A stretch of 64,000 nt of DNA from Sulfurovum sp. FS08-3 (GTDB taxonomy: Bacteria > Campylobacterota > Campylobacteria > Campylobacterales > Sulfurovaceae): the NCBI GenBank assembly GCA_000830175.1, contig JQIS01000031.1:1-64000 (forward strand). Direction: 5' to 3'. The stretch's first letter is position 1. Every line of letters starts with the position of its first letter. The notes beneath the pieces are model-generated. The model was given only the letters and a program-made list of their open reading frames with translations, was not told the DNA's origin and made no database searches. The position numbers and the translations under genes were made by a program. Below, one piece after another: positions 1-9,188 of the stretch.

Positions 1-1502
1 TCGGATTGGTTTATGACTCCATTGGAGAGTACGATAAAGCACTGGAGTTTTATCAAAAGTCTCTTGCTATTAGAGAAGAAGTTTTGGGCATAAAGCACCC
101 CGATACCGCCACAAGCTACAATAATATCGGAGAGGTTTATAAATCTAAAGGAGAGTACGATAAAGCACTGGAGTTTTATCAAAAGGCTCTTGCTATACGA
201 GAAGAAGTTTTGGGCATAAAGCACCCAGATACTGCTACAAGCTACAATAATATCGCTCATTTGTACTACGCAATGGAAAAATATGAAGAGTCAGCTAAGT
301 ATATGCAAAAAGCGAAGGATATTTGGGAGAAAGTTTTGCCTGATAATCATCCCAATTTGATGAGTGCCAAAGAAAACTTATCTATCATTCAACAATCCAT
401 CAAACCCATAAAAATCGATAAGAGCTATCTTGATGCCATTAAAATCAAAAACTATTTTTCACTTATAGATGTAGAGATAGAAAATTTGGGTGATAAAAGA
501 GAGATATATTTTGTAGGTGAGAATGGGGATGGTAAAACGATTTTGCTTCAAGCGATTGTTTTGGCTTTGAAAGGTAGAGACAAAGATTATACAAAATTGG
601 CTTATGATTATATCAAAGAGATAAAAGATAAAATGATACTTGAAACAAAAGATACACAATACCCCTCAAAGTATCATCAATACAAAAATCTCAAAAATAT
701 ATTTGCGTACGGTATCAATCGCAATAAGGTCGATGAAGATAACTTTGATACGAGTGGATATTCGGGACTCTTTGATACACCGCAATTGGCTTATACAACA
801 TTTTTTAAAAAACCCGAGAAGATATTAAGCAAAAAATCACCAATAGTTGATAAGTTTATTGATAAGCTAGAGGATTTGATGGACAACAAGCTCACAATCG
901 ATAGAAACAGTGAGGGTGAGTTAAGATTTAAAGGTGTAGATAGGTTTAATATGCTCTCGGAGGGGTACAAAACCACTATTATTTGGCTCACTGATTTGCT
1001 CTCACGCCTGATGGAAAAACAACCCGATATTCAAGCACTCAAAGATTATGAGGCTATTGTACTTATTGATGAAGTCGATTTGTATCTCCATCCCAAATGG
1101 AAATATAACTTTATGTACAAACTACGCACAATCTTCCCAAAGATTCAATTTATCGTCACAACCCACTCTCTTGTGACTGTATTGGGAGCTAGTGAAGATG
1201 CGGTGTTTTATAAACTCTATCGTGACGAAGAGGGGCGAACGCAAGTAAGTCAGCAGATAGATGATATTTCACACTACACAGCCAATATTTTGATGACCTC
1301 TCCTCTCTTTGATTTGGATAGCATGAAAGTAAGAGGATTTGATAAGAATGAGCGTCTTAGCAGTGATGATTATATCTATCGAGAGATACACCAAGCCGTA
1401 CGAGAATATATGCAAAACAATCCAAGTGCCATGAGTGAGGAGTTGAAGCAAAAAGTCAAAGATGAACTCAAAGCACGAATGGCTCAATTGAGACAAAAAT
1501 GA
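1..1502 (+). CDS. ptuA: TPR-fused Septu-type ATPase (PtuA-like), 5' end outside window
   Basis: The visible part is about 500 residues and is open to the left edge, so the true start lies upstream. Residues 1-130 are kinesin-light-chain-type TPRs of 42 residues, two of them almost identical. The rest is an ABC/SMC-like ATPase of the PtuA/AAA_15-21 type: Walker A GENGDGKT at about 171-178, a signature-like LSEGYKTT at about 317, Walker B IVLIDEVDLYLHP near 351-363, and a switch His in TTHS near 387. The stop overlaps the start of the HNH gene by 4 bp. That neighbour is of the PtuB family, so this is read as the ATPase of a Septu-like anti-phage system in which TPRs may sense a partner or trigger (inference). 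The ATPase fold is clear. The TPR fusion is not the form of PtuA usually described. Confidence 0.8.
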   Translation, partial: GLVYDSIGEYDKALEFYQKSLAIREEVLGIKHPDTATSYNNIGEVYKSKGEYDKALEFYQKALAIREEVLGIKHPDTATSYNNIAHLYYAMEKYEESAKYMQKAKDIWEKVLPDNHPNLMSAKENLSIIQQSIKPIKIDKSYLDAIKIKNYFSLIDVEIENLGDKREIYFVGENGDGKTILLQAIVLALKGRDKDYTKLAYDYIKEIKDKMILETKDTQYPSKYHQYKNLKNIFAYGINRNKVDEDNFDTSGYSGLFDTPQLAYTTFFKKPEKILSKKSPIVDKFIDKLEDLMDNKLTIDRNSEGELRFKGVDRFNMLSEGYKTTIIWLTDLLSRLMEKQPDIQALKDYEAIVLIDEVDLYLHPKWKYNFMYKLRTIFPKIQFIVTTHSLVTVLGASEDAVFYKLYRDEEGRTQVSQQIDDISHYTANILMTSPLFDLDSMKVRGFDKNERLSSDDYIYREIHQAVREYMQNNPSAMSEELKQKVKDELKARMAQLRQK

Positions 1503-2389
1503 GAGAGATAGACCCACATAGACGAGGTAAAGTACACAATCATCTCCATAGTGAGAAAGTAAGTAAGGCTTTTATAAAAAATATAGCCGATAATAAACAC
1601 TCTACAGGTAGTGTCTATAGCGATGATAAGAGCGATAAGAAAGATAGCATCAAGTGGACTTTAAAAGAGATATATCATCAAAAATGTGCCTTTTGTGAGT
1701 CTAAATTAACCAATGATTATGGCGATATAGAACACTATCGACCTAAAAATAAAAGTGAAAAAGAGTCTAAAGATTGCGATAAGGGAAAATCTTACTACTG
1801 GTTGGCTTTTGGTTGGGATAATTTACTACCTGCGTGCAAACGATGCAATGGCAAAAAATCAAACTGTTTTGATATAGATGGGGAATACAAAGAGTATGAG
1901 GGTGAAAGTTTGGAAGATTTGCACCTCGTTACACAAAAGTACAATGAGGTTGAAAAACCAAAGCTTATACACCCTGAATACGATAGATTTGAAAAGGATA
2001 TTGTGTTTGATTCCGAAGGCAAAATGCGTTCGGATAATGAACGAGTAGCTTATACCATTCGAGTCTGCGACTTAAATAGAGAAAACTTAGTTGGTTCGCG
2101 TGAAGAAATTGTTACTGATTTTATCTCAAAACTCAATAGACATCTTTTGACTTTTGATAAAGTGTTCAATGGTAATAACTTAGAAGAGTGTTTGGAATAC
2201 TTTAAGGTAAGCATAGAGGATTTTTGCAAAGAATCAAGAAAAGAGTATGAATACTCGCTAATTAGAAAATATATCAAAGATAACCTTATAGAATTTCTTG
2301 AATCTATAGAGATAGGGTATGACGATAAAGGGTTTGCGATACTTATTATCGAAAGTGCTTTTGGTGAGTTTTGTTTGGAAGATAAGTAG
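1499..2389 (+). CDS. ptuB: HNH endonuclease, TIGR02646/PtuB family
   Basis: 296 residues. The N-terminal third carries a zinc-finger HNH nuclease: CAFCE (Cys 63 and 66), DIEHYRPK (His 79), then YYWLAFGWDNLLPACKRCN with Cys 113 and 116 and Asn 117. This arrangement (CxxCE, EHxRPK, YyWLayeWdNLlpaC..CN) is the hallmark of TIGR02646, the family of Septu PtuB and of the effector of retron Ec78. The ATG overlaps the TGA of the ATPase gene (ATGA), indicating translational coupling. By analogy it cuts DNA or RNA when the ATPase partner senses infection. The C-terminal half is charged and helical with no motif I recognise. Confidence 0.85.
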   Translation: MREIDPHRRGKVHNHLHSEKVSKAFIKNIADNKHSTGSVYSDDKSDKKDSIKWTLKEIYHQKCAFCESKLTNDYGDIEHYRPKNKSEKESKDCDKGKSYYWLAFGWDNLLPACKRCNGKKSNCFDIDGEYKEYEGESLEDLHLVTQKYNEVEKPKLIHPEYDRFEKDIVFDSEGKMRSDNERVAYTIRVCDLNRENLVGSREEIVTDFISKLNRHLLTFDKVFNGNNLEECLEYFKVSIEDFCKESRKEYEYSLIRKYIKDNLIEFLESIEIGYDDKGFAILIIESAFGEFCLEDK

Positions 2390-2494
2390 TCCATTTGCAA
2401 CACCACCCAATCATTGGGATATGAAGCCATTAAGGTCTTCTTTGAATGATGCGTTGATGTTGTGCAATACAAACGCTGGGTAGCCGTGGTTTTT

Positions 2495-3307
2495 TTAAAT
2501 CTTTATCAAAACTCTATCAAGCAAAGATGTACTCAAAAAGCGTTTGAGGTAGCCCAAAATGTAGGTGGCTTTGGTGATGTAGTAGCGAGGTTTGGGGCGT
2601 TTGGATTGGATGATGGAATGCACCACTTTGGCAACGGCAATCGCTTCTTCGTTAAAAGGCACTTTTTTGGCGTTACCTTCTATATTTTCAAGGTATTGAG
2701 CCTTGAAGCGTGAATGCTCAATATCGACATTGGCTTGAAGTTTGGCTATAGCATTTTTTCTAAAATCACTCGTAATAGGACCCGTATTAAGCAGTACAGC
2801 GTAAACATTACTCCCTTTTAGTTCCAAACGAAGCGTATCGGTCAATCCCTCTATAGCGTATTTACTAGCATTGTATGCTCCTCGTCCTGTGAGTGCTACA
2901 AGCCCCAAAACAGAGCTATGTTGGATAATTTTGCCGTATCCTTGGGCGTACATAATGGGTAAAATTTGCCTTGTGGCTTCATGCAAACCCAACACATTGG
3001 TCTCAAATTGCTCTCTAAGGGCGTTGGTTGAAATATCTTCGAGCATTCCTGCTTGTCCAAATCCTGAGTTGTTAAACCACACATCAATGCGACCATCCTT
3101 TGCCAACACCTCCTCAATCACTCTAGCAATATCGTGTGCTTGGGTAACATCAAGCCCCATCGCCTCATCAAATCCTAGTGCTTTGAGCATCGCTACATCT
3201 TCATTTTTGCGTGCGGTTGGATAGACTTTGATACCTTTGGTTTTGAGATAATGAGCGGTTGCCAAACCTATTCCGCTGCTGCAACCTGTAATCACGATAT
3301 TGGTCAT
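2495..3307 (-). CDS. Short-chain dehydrogenase/reductase (SDR)
   Basis: 270 residues. A Rossmann fold opens with TGCSSGIGLAT (TGxxxGIG, residues about 7-17), followed by NNSGFG (NNAG-type motif, about 79-84), the catalytic Ser in SSVLGL (about 130) and YNASK (YxxxK, about 144-148). It resembles classical SDRs that act on retinol-like or 3-ketoacyl substrates, but the substrate cannot be read from sequence. It stands alone, convergent with the HNH gene and divergent from the two-component pair. A Shine-Dalgarno-like AGAGAGA precedes the ATG. Confidence 0.85.
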   Translation of the reverse strand: MTNIVITGCSSGIGLATAHYLKTKGIKVYPTARKNEDVAMLKALGFDEAMGLDVTQAHDIARVIEEVLAKDGRIDVWFNNSGFGQAGMLEDISTNALREQFETNVLGLHEATRQILPIMYAQGYGKIIQHSSVLGLVALTGRGAYNASKYAIEGLTDTLRLELKGSNVYAVLLNTGPITSDFRKNAIAKLQANVDIEHSRFKAQYLENIEGNAKKVPFNEEAIAVAKVVHSIIQSKRPKPRYYITKATYILGYLKRFLSTSLLDRVLIKI

Positions 3308-3413
3308 AATCTCTCTCTTTTGTTTTTGCGTACTCTATCAGCTCAATGCTTAATGCGTGGCAACTATTTACAAACTTATGCTACTATTTTGAAAAATTTT
3401 TGAGGAGTCTATC

Positions 3414-4088
3414 ATTATAAAGATACTCATTATAGAAGATGACCCAGAACTCTCTTTGGTACTCTCTAGCTACCTTACCCAATACGATATGGAAGTAATT
3501 TGTGCCGAAGAGCCTTACATTGGGCTATCGCTTCTCACCCAGCATCAATTTGACTTGATTATTTTGGATTTGACACTGCCTGGTATCGATGGACTTGAAG
3601 TGATTCAAAAGATTCGTGAAAACTCCAATATTCCCATCATCATCTCATCAGCACGTGACGATATTACCGACAAAGTGATTGGACTCGAACGAGGAGCCGA
3701 TGACTATATGCCAAAGCCCTACGACCCCCGTGAGCTTGTCACACGCATCAAGACGATTTTGCGAAGAATGATTGTAGCCCAACCCAAAGAGCAAAAAGAG
3801 GAGCTGTTTGTAGTCGATGAGAAGTCTCGTATTATTACTTTTAAAGGTAATTTAATGGATCTCACCGCTGCAGAGTACGATATTCTTTCGATGCTTGTGC
3901 ATCACCAAAACGGATCGGTCTCAAGAGAACAACTCCTCTACGAGAGCCAACACATCGATGACGATAGCTCCATCAAAAACATTGATGTCATTATCTCCCG
4001 TATTCGCCAAAAAATTGCACACATTGATGATTCCAAAAGCTACATCAAACCTATCCGTGGGGTAGGCTACCTTTTGACGACCAAATAG
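3414..4088 (+). CDS. OmpR-family response regulator, probably starting at a non-standard codon
   Basis: A receiver domain carries the acidic pair EDD near its N terminus, phospho-acceptor Asp in IILDLTLPGIDG, and Lys in MPKPYDPREL. A winged-helix output domain follows (LTAAEYDILSMLVHH, then a run ending IRGVGYLL). No ATG, GTG or TTG is in frame ahead of the conserved beta-1 strand IKILIIEDD. The first standard in-frame start, TTG at 3456, would delete that strand and the acidic pocket. GAGGAG at 3402-3407 sits 6 nt before an in-frame ATT at 3414, so initiation at ATT (or ATA 3417) is the best reading. A base error is the alternative. The sensor kinase follows after 3 nt. Confidence 0.85.
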   Translation: MIKILIIEDDPELSLVLSSYLTQYDMEVICAEEPYIGLSLLTQHQFDLIILDLTLPGIDGLEVIQKIRENSNIPIIISSARDDITDKVIGLERGADDYMPKPYDPRELVTRIKTILRRMIVAQPKEQKEELFVVDEKSRIITFKGNLMDLTAAEYDILSMLVHHQNGSVSREQLLYESQHIDDDSSIKNIDVIISRIRQKIAHIDDSKSYIKPIRGVGYLLTTK

Positions 4089-4091
4089 AAT

Positions 4092-5339
4092 ATGAACAAT
4101 CTCTCCGTAACCACCTTTATTCATATTCTCTTCTCTTTGGCGATTGCGATTTTGATTGCTACGCTTTTTATCTTTATCTCATGGGACAAAGACTCCAATC
4201 AAATCAAAGAGATTAACCACTACAAGCTTATCGCCGATGCCTTTTTGTCCAAAGTACAGCTCAATCCCTCCAAAGAGAAGCTTGAAAAACTCTATGAGGA
4301 TTTTTCGGTACGCCCCATTCCCAAAGAGCAATCGGCTCAACAGATAGCTCAAAGTGGCAAAACCATCTTTACGGGCAAATCGGTTTACGGTCAAGTGCGT
4401 GTTTTTCAAACCCCTATCAATCACTACATCTATGTGGAGCGTATGGGGTATAACATTATGCTAGAAGATGCCCGTCCTCAAAACTACACGATTCATATGG
4501 TAGTCTCGATTGGATTGCTCTTGATTTCGCTACTTTTGGTACTCTATCTGGCTATTTTACGCAAACTCTATCCGCTTAAAAAACTCCACAAAGAGATCGA
4601 AAAATTTGCCAACGGTGAAACCAACATTGATATCCCATGTCATGGCAATAACGATGAGATTGGTAAAATCGCACGCAGTTTTGATAAAGCGATACAGCAC
4701 ATCAATCAACTCACCGCTTCCAAAAATCTCTTTATGCGTAACATCATGCACGAACTCAAAACGCCTATCACCAAAGGACGCATTATCGCTCAAACCATCG
4801 AAGAGAATAAATTTAAAGCGATTTTAATCCGTGCTTTTGATAGAATGAATGAGCTTATTAGCGAACTAGCACAAGTCGAACGCATTACAACAAGCAGTTT
4901 TGAGCCTGTCAATGAGCATACAAAGATGAGTGAAATCTTTCATCAAGCGCAACAGATGCTGCTTGAAAACTCCAAAATAGATGCTTCTTACAACGATTTT
5001 GCTCTCTATAGCGATATTAAATTGCTCTCCTTGGCACTCAAAAATCTTGTCGACAACGCCATAAAATACTCTAAAGACAAAAAAGCCTATTTTTATGCCA
5101 ATCCTCATCGTCTCGATGTAGCCTCCAAAGGTGAACCGCTTATCCATCCTCTTGAGTACTACGTTGAGCCTTTTTCACAAGAGCAAAAACGCAAAAGTGG
5201 ATTTGGTTTGGGACTCTACATCGTCAATAGCATTGTATTGAAGCTAGGTTACAAGCTAGAGTATGCCTACAAAGAGGGGAACAATATCTTCTCTATTGTT
5301 TTTAAGCCTAGTCCAAAAATGCCAACAACGAAGCCGTAA
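4092..5339 (+). CDS. Sensor histidine kinase, ArsS-like
   Basis: 415 residues. One membrane segment lies near residues 8-27 and a second near 137-157, with a periplasmic sensor between. A HAMP-like stretch leads to the H box FMRNIMHELKTPITKG. The N box is NLVDNAIKYSKD and the G2 box GFGLGLYIVNSI. The usual G1 DxGxG motif is absent and is replaced by a stretch ending EPFSQEQKRKSG, a layout I associate with Helicobacter ArsS and related campylobacterial kinases. It pairs with the regulator 3 nt upstream. The signal is unknown; acid sensing is known for ArsS but not shown here. Its 3' end overlaps the convergent methyltransferase gene by 32 nt. Confidence 0.85.
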   Translation: MNNLSVTTFIHILFSLAIAILIATLFIFISWDKDSNQIKEINHYKLIADAFLSKVQLNPSKEKLEKLYEDFSVRPIPKEQSAQQIAQSGKTIFTGKSVYGQVRVFQTPINHYIYVERMGYNIMLEDARPQNYTIHMVVSIGLLLISLLLVLYLAILRKLYPLKKLHKEIEKFANGETNIDIPCHGNNDEIGKIARSFDKAIQHINQLTASKNLFMRNIMHELKTPITKGRIIAQTIEENKFKAILIRAFDRMNELISELAQVERITTSSFEPVNEHTKMSEIFHQAQQMLLENSKIDASYNDFALYSDIKLLSLALKNLVDNAIKYSKDKKAYFYANPHRLDVASKGEPLIHPLEYYVEPFSQEQKRKSGFGLGLYIVNSIVLKLGYKLEYAYKEGNNIFSIVFKPSPKMPTTKP

Positions 5340-6066
5340 CGGCAACATTGAGCGACTCTACGCCTCGACGCATAGGAATAGCGATAGAGGCATTTGAGAG
5401 CCTCTCAATCTCTTGCGAAACCCCCTCACTCTCATTGCCCAGTACAAAGATGGTTTTGTTTGGGTAGTGTATTGCTTTGTAGCTCTCCAACGCATGAGAG
5501 GAGAGCGTATAGAGCGAAGCACCGCTTGTTTTAAATTTGGTGAGTGTCTTAAGAAGTGATTTGCTTTTGATGATAGGAAGCCTAAAGAGCGTCCCTGCAC
5601 TCGCTTTGATGACGAGAGGCGAAATTTTGGCACCAAAAGCCTCTTGGAAGAGCAAAGCATCAATATTTCCCGCAGCCGCAGAGCGAATAATCATCCCCAA
5701 ATTTTGCGGATTTTGGACTCCATCAAGGGCTAAAATACGATAGCTTTGGCTCTTGGCTATAAAATCATCTTCGTTGGTTGAGTGATTCAAAACAATATCC
5801 AACGCCACCCCTTGGTCTTGTTTGGCATTTTTGGAGATTCTTGAAAGAGCGGTTTTATCGTGATAGGCTATTTCGATACGACGTTTGAGGGCAAGGGCTT
5901 TGATTTGCTCAATGACTCCTGCTTCTTGATTGGATTGACTAAGGTGGAGTTTGTAAATCGTAATCGTCTCATCGCTCAAAGCCTCTAGCACCGCATTACG
6001 CCCGTAGAGTGTAAGCATCTTGTCAAAGAAGCTTTTTTTGTTGAGATACTCTTGTGAATCGTTCAT
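5308..6066 (-). CDS. rlmB: TrmH/SpoU-family 23S rRNA 2'-O-methyltransferase (RlmB-like)
   Basis: About 252 residues from the chosen ATG at 6066; a longer reading from 6123 adds 19 residues without family character. It has an N-terminal substrate-binding domain (LYGRNAVLEAL) and a SPOUT knot with the three motifs: LDGVQNPQNLGMIIRSA, IFVLGNESEGVSQEI and AIPMRRGVESLNVAVTASLL. The family makes 2'-O-methylguanosine in 23S rRNA from AdoMet. It is convergent with and overlaps the sensor kinase gene by 32 nt. Confidence 0.85.
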   Translation of the reverse strand: MNDSQEYLNKKSFFDKMLTLYGRNAVLEALSDETITIYKLHLSQSNQEAGVIEQIKALALKRRIEIAYHDKTALSRISKNAKQDQGVALDIVLNHSTNEDDFIAKSQSYRILALDGVQNPQNLGMIIRSAAAGNIDALLFQEAFGAKISPLVIKASAGTLFRLPIIKSKSLLKTLTKFKTSGASLYTLSSHALESYKAIHYPNKTIFVLGNESEGVSQEIERLSNASIAIPMRRGVESLNVAVTASLLAFLD

Positions 6067-6155
6067 TGTATTCTCGCTTTGATGGTGTAGTGAAATTGTG
6101 TGTTGTTGCGATATAAAAAGCAAATCAGGAGAATTTTTGATAGGCTAAAGAGCAG

Positions 6156-6224
6156 AGATTGCTTCGTTTTGTTGCTTAGGGCAAATGCCATCTTTATGAG
6201 GATTTGCAAAAGCCAAAGCAATCT
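6156..6224. repeat. Nested hairpin, REP-like
   Basis: A 9-bp outer inverted repeat (AGATTGCTT at 6156 and AAGCAATCT at 6216) encloses an inner one (GCAAAT / ATTTGC). The outer arm matches the start of the GATTGCTTCGT repeats at 39.5 and 60.0 kb. It lies just downstream of rplT but lacks a T run, so it is more likely a REP relic than an intrinsic terminator. Confidence 0.35.
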
Positions 6225-6239
6225 ACTCTTTGGTCTGTT

Positions 6240-6596
6240 TTATTTTGCTAGAGCAGCTTTGGAAGCCTCTACTACTTTGGCAAAACTTTGAGGAGCATTC
6301 ATTGCCATATCTGCTAATACTTTTCTATCAAGTTCGATAGAAGCGAGTTTCAATCCGTGCATAAATCGTGAATAGTTAATATCGTTGAGTCTGCACGCTG
6401 CATTGATACGTGTAATCCAAAGTCTTCTAAAGTCTCTTTTTTTGGCTCTTCTATCTCGATAAGCATAGACCAAGCTTCTTTCAAGTTGCTCTTTGGCTTT
6501 TCTGAAGTGTTTTCTTCTACCGCTATAGAAACCTTTGGCTTGTTTTAATAATCTTTTGTGTCGTCGTCTTCTTACAACGCCTGTTTTTACTCTCAT
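6240..6596 (-). CDS. rplT: 50S ribosomal protein L20
   Basis: 118 residues, the usual length, and strongly basic. Typical L20 segments are present: the N-terminal [36 protein letters not shown] and [10 protein letters not shown]20 binds 23S rRNA early in 50S assembly. It lies 98 nt downstream of rpmI in the same direction, the normal rpmI-rplT pair; infC is not adjacent, as in other Campylobacterota. Confidence 0.97.
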   Translation of the reverse strand: MRVKTGVVRRRRHKRLLKQAKGFYSGRRKHFRKAKEQLERSLVYAYRDRRAKKRDFRRLWITRINAACRLNDINYSRFMHGLKLASIELDRKVLADMAMNAPQSFAKVVEASKAALAK

Positions 6597-6694
6597 TTTT
6601 TTCCTTTACCGTAATGTATCTGTGTACTATTAGGTGTCAAATTGCATATTTGAACTTGCCCCGTTTGGCGGGAGTGCTACCTAGGTTGGATTGA

Positions 6695-6886
6695 TTAGAC
6701 AATCATCTCTTTGACATTGTTTGCATCGGTTGCGTTGAGATATTTTGCTGATCTCATGTGTCGGTGGTGCTTACCATCTACTTTACTTAAGATGTGGCTT
6801 CTAAAAGCAGTTCCTCGTTTGACCAAACCGCTTTTTTTGATTTTAAATCGCTTAACCGCGCCTTTTTTGCTCTTCATTTTAGGCAT
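6695..6886 (-). CDS. rpmI: 50S ribosomal protein L35
   Basis: 63 residues with the L35 signature: PKMKSKKGAVKRFKIKKSG at the N terminus and SHILSKVDGKHHRHMR in the middle. It is co-oriented with rplT and probably co-transcribed with it. Upstream lies glyS on the same strand, about 79 nt away. Confidence 0.97.
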   Translation of the reverse strand: MPKMKSKKGAVKRFKIKKSGLVKRGTAFRSHILSKVDGKHHRHMRSAKYLNATDANNVKEMIV

Positions 6887-6965
6887 GAATGACTCCTTTA
6901 TAAAATTTCCAAATTAGCAGAAATGGAAACAATATTTTACCCAAATAGCTTTAAAACAAATTGAG

Positions 6966-9017
6966 CTAAATCGAAATCTCTTTAATGTCGGCGATATTTT
7001 TAAAGCTTTTATAGACAGAGGCTACCGTATGGAGACGGTTGATTTTGATAGCTTCATCTTCGACATTGACCATTACTTCATCAAAATAGCGATCCAACGT
7101 CTCTTTGAGTCCAAAAAGAGCCTCTAACTCTTCGTGGTAGCTAGAGTATGTTTTGCTTGTGATTTGAATGTAGTGGTTGTAAAGTTTCACTTCGGCTTCA
7201 TGGGCAAAAAGCGTCGTATCAATGGGTAGTGGACTATCCAAACGAATATCTTTGGAGATATTGGCGACACGCTTAAAGGTTGAAAAACGCTCATTAAAAT
7301 CCTCTTGGGCTACGATGGTATCGAGTGCGTTGATTTTTTTGAAGAGTTTATTGATATCCATCTCGCCCGAAGCCAATACCGCATTGATAAGCGAGGGATT
7401 GACAAGGCTTAGCTTATTGACACGCTCCAAAATAAAGGTTTTGAGTGCATGGGTATCAAATGGGGCGTACCCCTCTTTGAGCATATCGATAATATCGTTG
7501 AGATGAAAAGGCAAATCAAAATGTACTACCATACGAATAATACCATTGACGGCACGACGCAACGCATAGGGGTCTTTTGAACCCGTAGGAATTTTGCCCA
7601 CACTAAAGAGTCCTATAATGGTATCGAGCTTGATAGAGATAGATACAATAGCACAAAAGATAGAGCTAGGCAAAGCCGTTCCATCGCCTATGGGCATATA
7701 CTGCTCTTTGATAGCGTCGCACACCAAACTATCTTCGCCCATGGCTTTGGCGTAGTAGTGGCCCATAAGCCCTTGCAGTTCGGTAAACTCATAGACCATT
7801 TCGCTCATCAAATCGGCTTTGGAGAGGAAAACGGCACGATTAAGGAGTTTGGCAAGTTCAACGCTCTGTTTGCGGGTATCTTTTTGGAGCATCTCATCGT
7901 AGATATGCAACAATCGTATAGCGATATTGGCTTCTCTCTCAATTTTGTCTTTAAGGCTTCCCAATCCATCCATAAATTGAATCTTCTCTAGCCCATTGGT
8001 GCTAAGACCACGGCGTAAATCGTTGTAGTAAAAAAACATTCCATCGGCTAGACGAGGTTTGAGTACCCGCTCATTTCCTGCTATGACTTTGGAGAAATCA
8101 GAGGTTTTGGCGTTGCTTACGACAATGAATTGGTTGCTTAAGTGTCCTGCTTGAAAGAGAGCGAAGTAGCGTTGATGCTCTTTCATCGAGGTAATAATAA
8201 CTTCAGGAGGCAACTCCAAAAAGCGTTCATCAAAGCTTCCCATCAAAGCCGTTGGATACTCTGTAATCGCCACAACTTCATCAAGCAACGCTTCATCTCG
8301 TTCAATCAAGATATTGTGTTGTGCTTCAATAGCATCAAATTGTTGCTCTATCAAGGCTTTTCTATCTTTGGGGTTGAGTATGACCGCTCCCTCTTTGAGA
8401 ATATCGTGATAGTCATTGATAGAAATAACCACTCTAGGTTCAAAGTCAATCATGCGATGCACATAGGTAAGATTTGAACTCTCTACGCCATAGAGTGAGA
8501 GAGGCACGACATCATCGCCCAATCGCACTTGAAGCCAACGCAAAGGACGAATAAACTCCTCACTTGAACTCCCCCATCGCATCATTTTGCCAAAGCTCAT
8601 TGACCCTAGCCACTTGCTAAGCATCTCTTGAAGCAAATCGACAAGCAAACGACCCTCAATGATTTTTTTGTAGTGGAGTATCTCTTTGCCCCCTTTGAGC
8701 GTATGCTCTAGCTCTTCGACTTTGACACCGCATTTGGAGGCAAAACTAAGTGTTGCTTGGGTTGGTTCACCCTCTTTGAAAGCAATGGGAAGCGGAGGAC
8801 CAAAAAGCTCTACGATGCTCTCTTCTTGTTTGGTGGCTATATTGGCATGGAGCAAAACCAACCGTCTGGGGGTATAGAGAAATTTAAATTCACTTTCGAG
8901 TGCATACTCTTTTAAAATATCCGCCCAACTTTTTTCAATGGATGTAAGAGTCTTGAGAAGCGGTATGGCGGGTAGCTCTTCAACCCCAATCTCTATCAAT
9001 AATGGTTTTTGCATCAA
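6966..9017 (-). CDS. glyS: Glycyl-tRNA synthetase beta subunit
   Basis: 683 residues, full length for bacterial GlyS. It begins PLLIEIGVEELPA and contains the family segments FGKMMRWG, RPLRWL and KIPTGSKDPYALRR, with an HD-like middle domain and a C-terminal DALR anticodon-binding domain. The beta subunit binds tRNA-Gly and works with GlyQ in an alpha2beta2 enzyme. glyQ is not in the window, so the subunits are encoded apart. There are no frame breaks. Confidence 0.96.
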   Translation of the reverse strand: MMQKPLLIEIGVEELPAIPLLKTLTSIEKSWADILKEYALESEFKFLYTPRRLVLLHANIATKQEESIVELFGPPLPIAFKEGEPTQATLSFASKCGVKVEELEHTLKGGKEILHYKKIIEGRLLVDLLQEMLSKWLGSMSFGKMMRWGSSSEEFIRPLRWLQVRLGDDVVPLSLYGVESSNLTYVHRMIDFEPRVVISINDYHDILKEGAVILNPKDRKALIEQQFDAIEAQHNILIERDEALLDEVVAITEYPTALMGSFDERFLELPPEVIITSMKEHQRYFALFQAGHLSNQFIVVSNAKTSDFSKVIAGNERVLKPRLADGMFFYYNDLRRGLSTNGLEKIQFMDGLGSLKDKIEREANIAIRLLHIYDEMLQKDTRKQSVELAKLLNRAVFLSKADLMSEMVYEFTELQGLMGHYYAKAMGEDSLVCDAIKEQYMPIGDGTALPSSIFCAIVSISIKLDTIIGLFSVGKIPTGSKDPYALRRAVNGIIRMVVHFDLPFHLNDIIDMLKEGYAPFDTHALKTFILERVNKLSLVNPSLINAVLASGEMDINKLFKKINALDTIVAQEDFNERFSTFKRVANISKDIRLDSPLPIDTTLFAHEAEVKLYNHYIQITSKTYSSYHEELEALFGLKETLDRYFDEVMVNVEDEAIKINRLHTVASVYKSFKNIADIKEISI

Positions 9018-9188
9018 GTTGTATCCTAATCTATAATTGAGAAATTCATTGTCTAAGATTTTAGCTAAAAAATGGTAAGCCGTGGATTAAAAACCATCTC
9101 AAAGGGTATCACCTCGCATAGCAACTCTTTCATTAATTAAATTGTAACTAAAAAAGATTACTATTGCGTATTAACATAAGGATAAGAT

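Noticed and set aside
2462-2713. Plus-strand 83-residue frame after ptuB
   Set aside because: It overlaps the clear SDR gene on the minus strand and has no motif.
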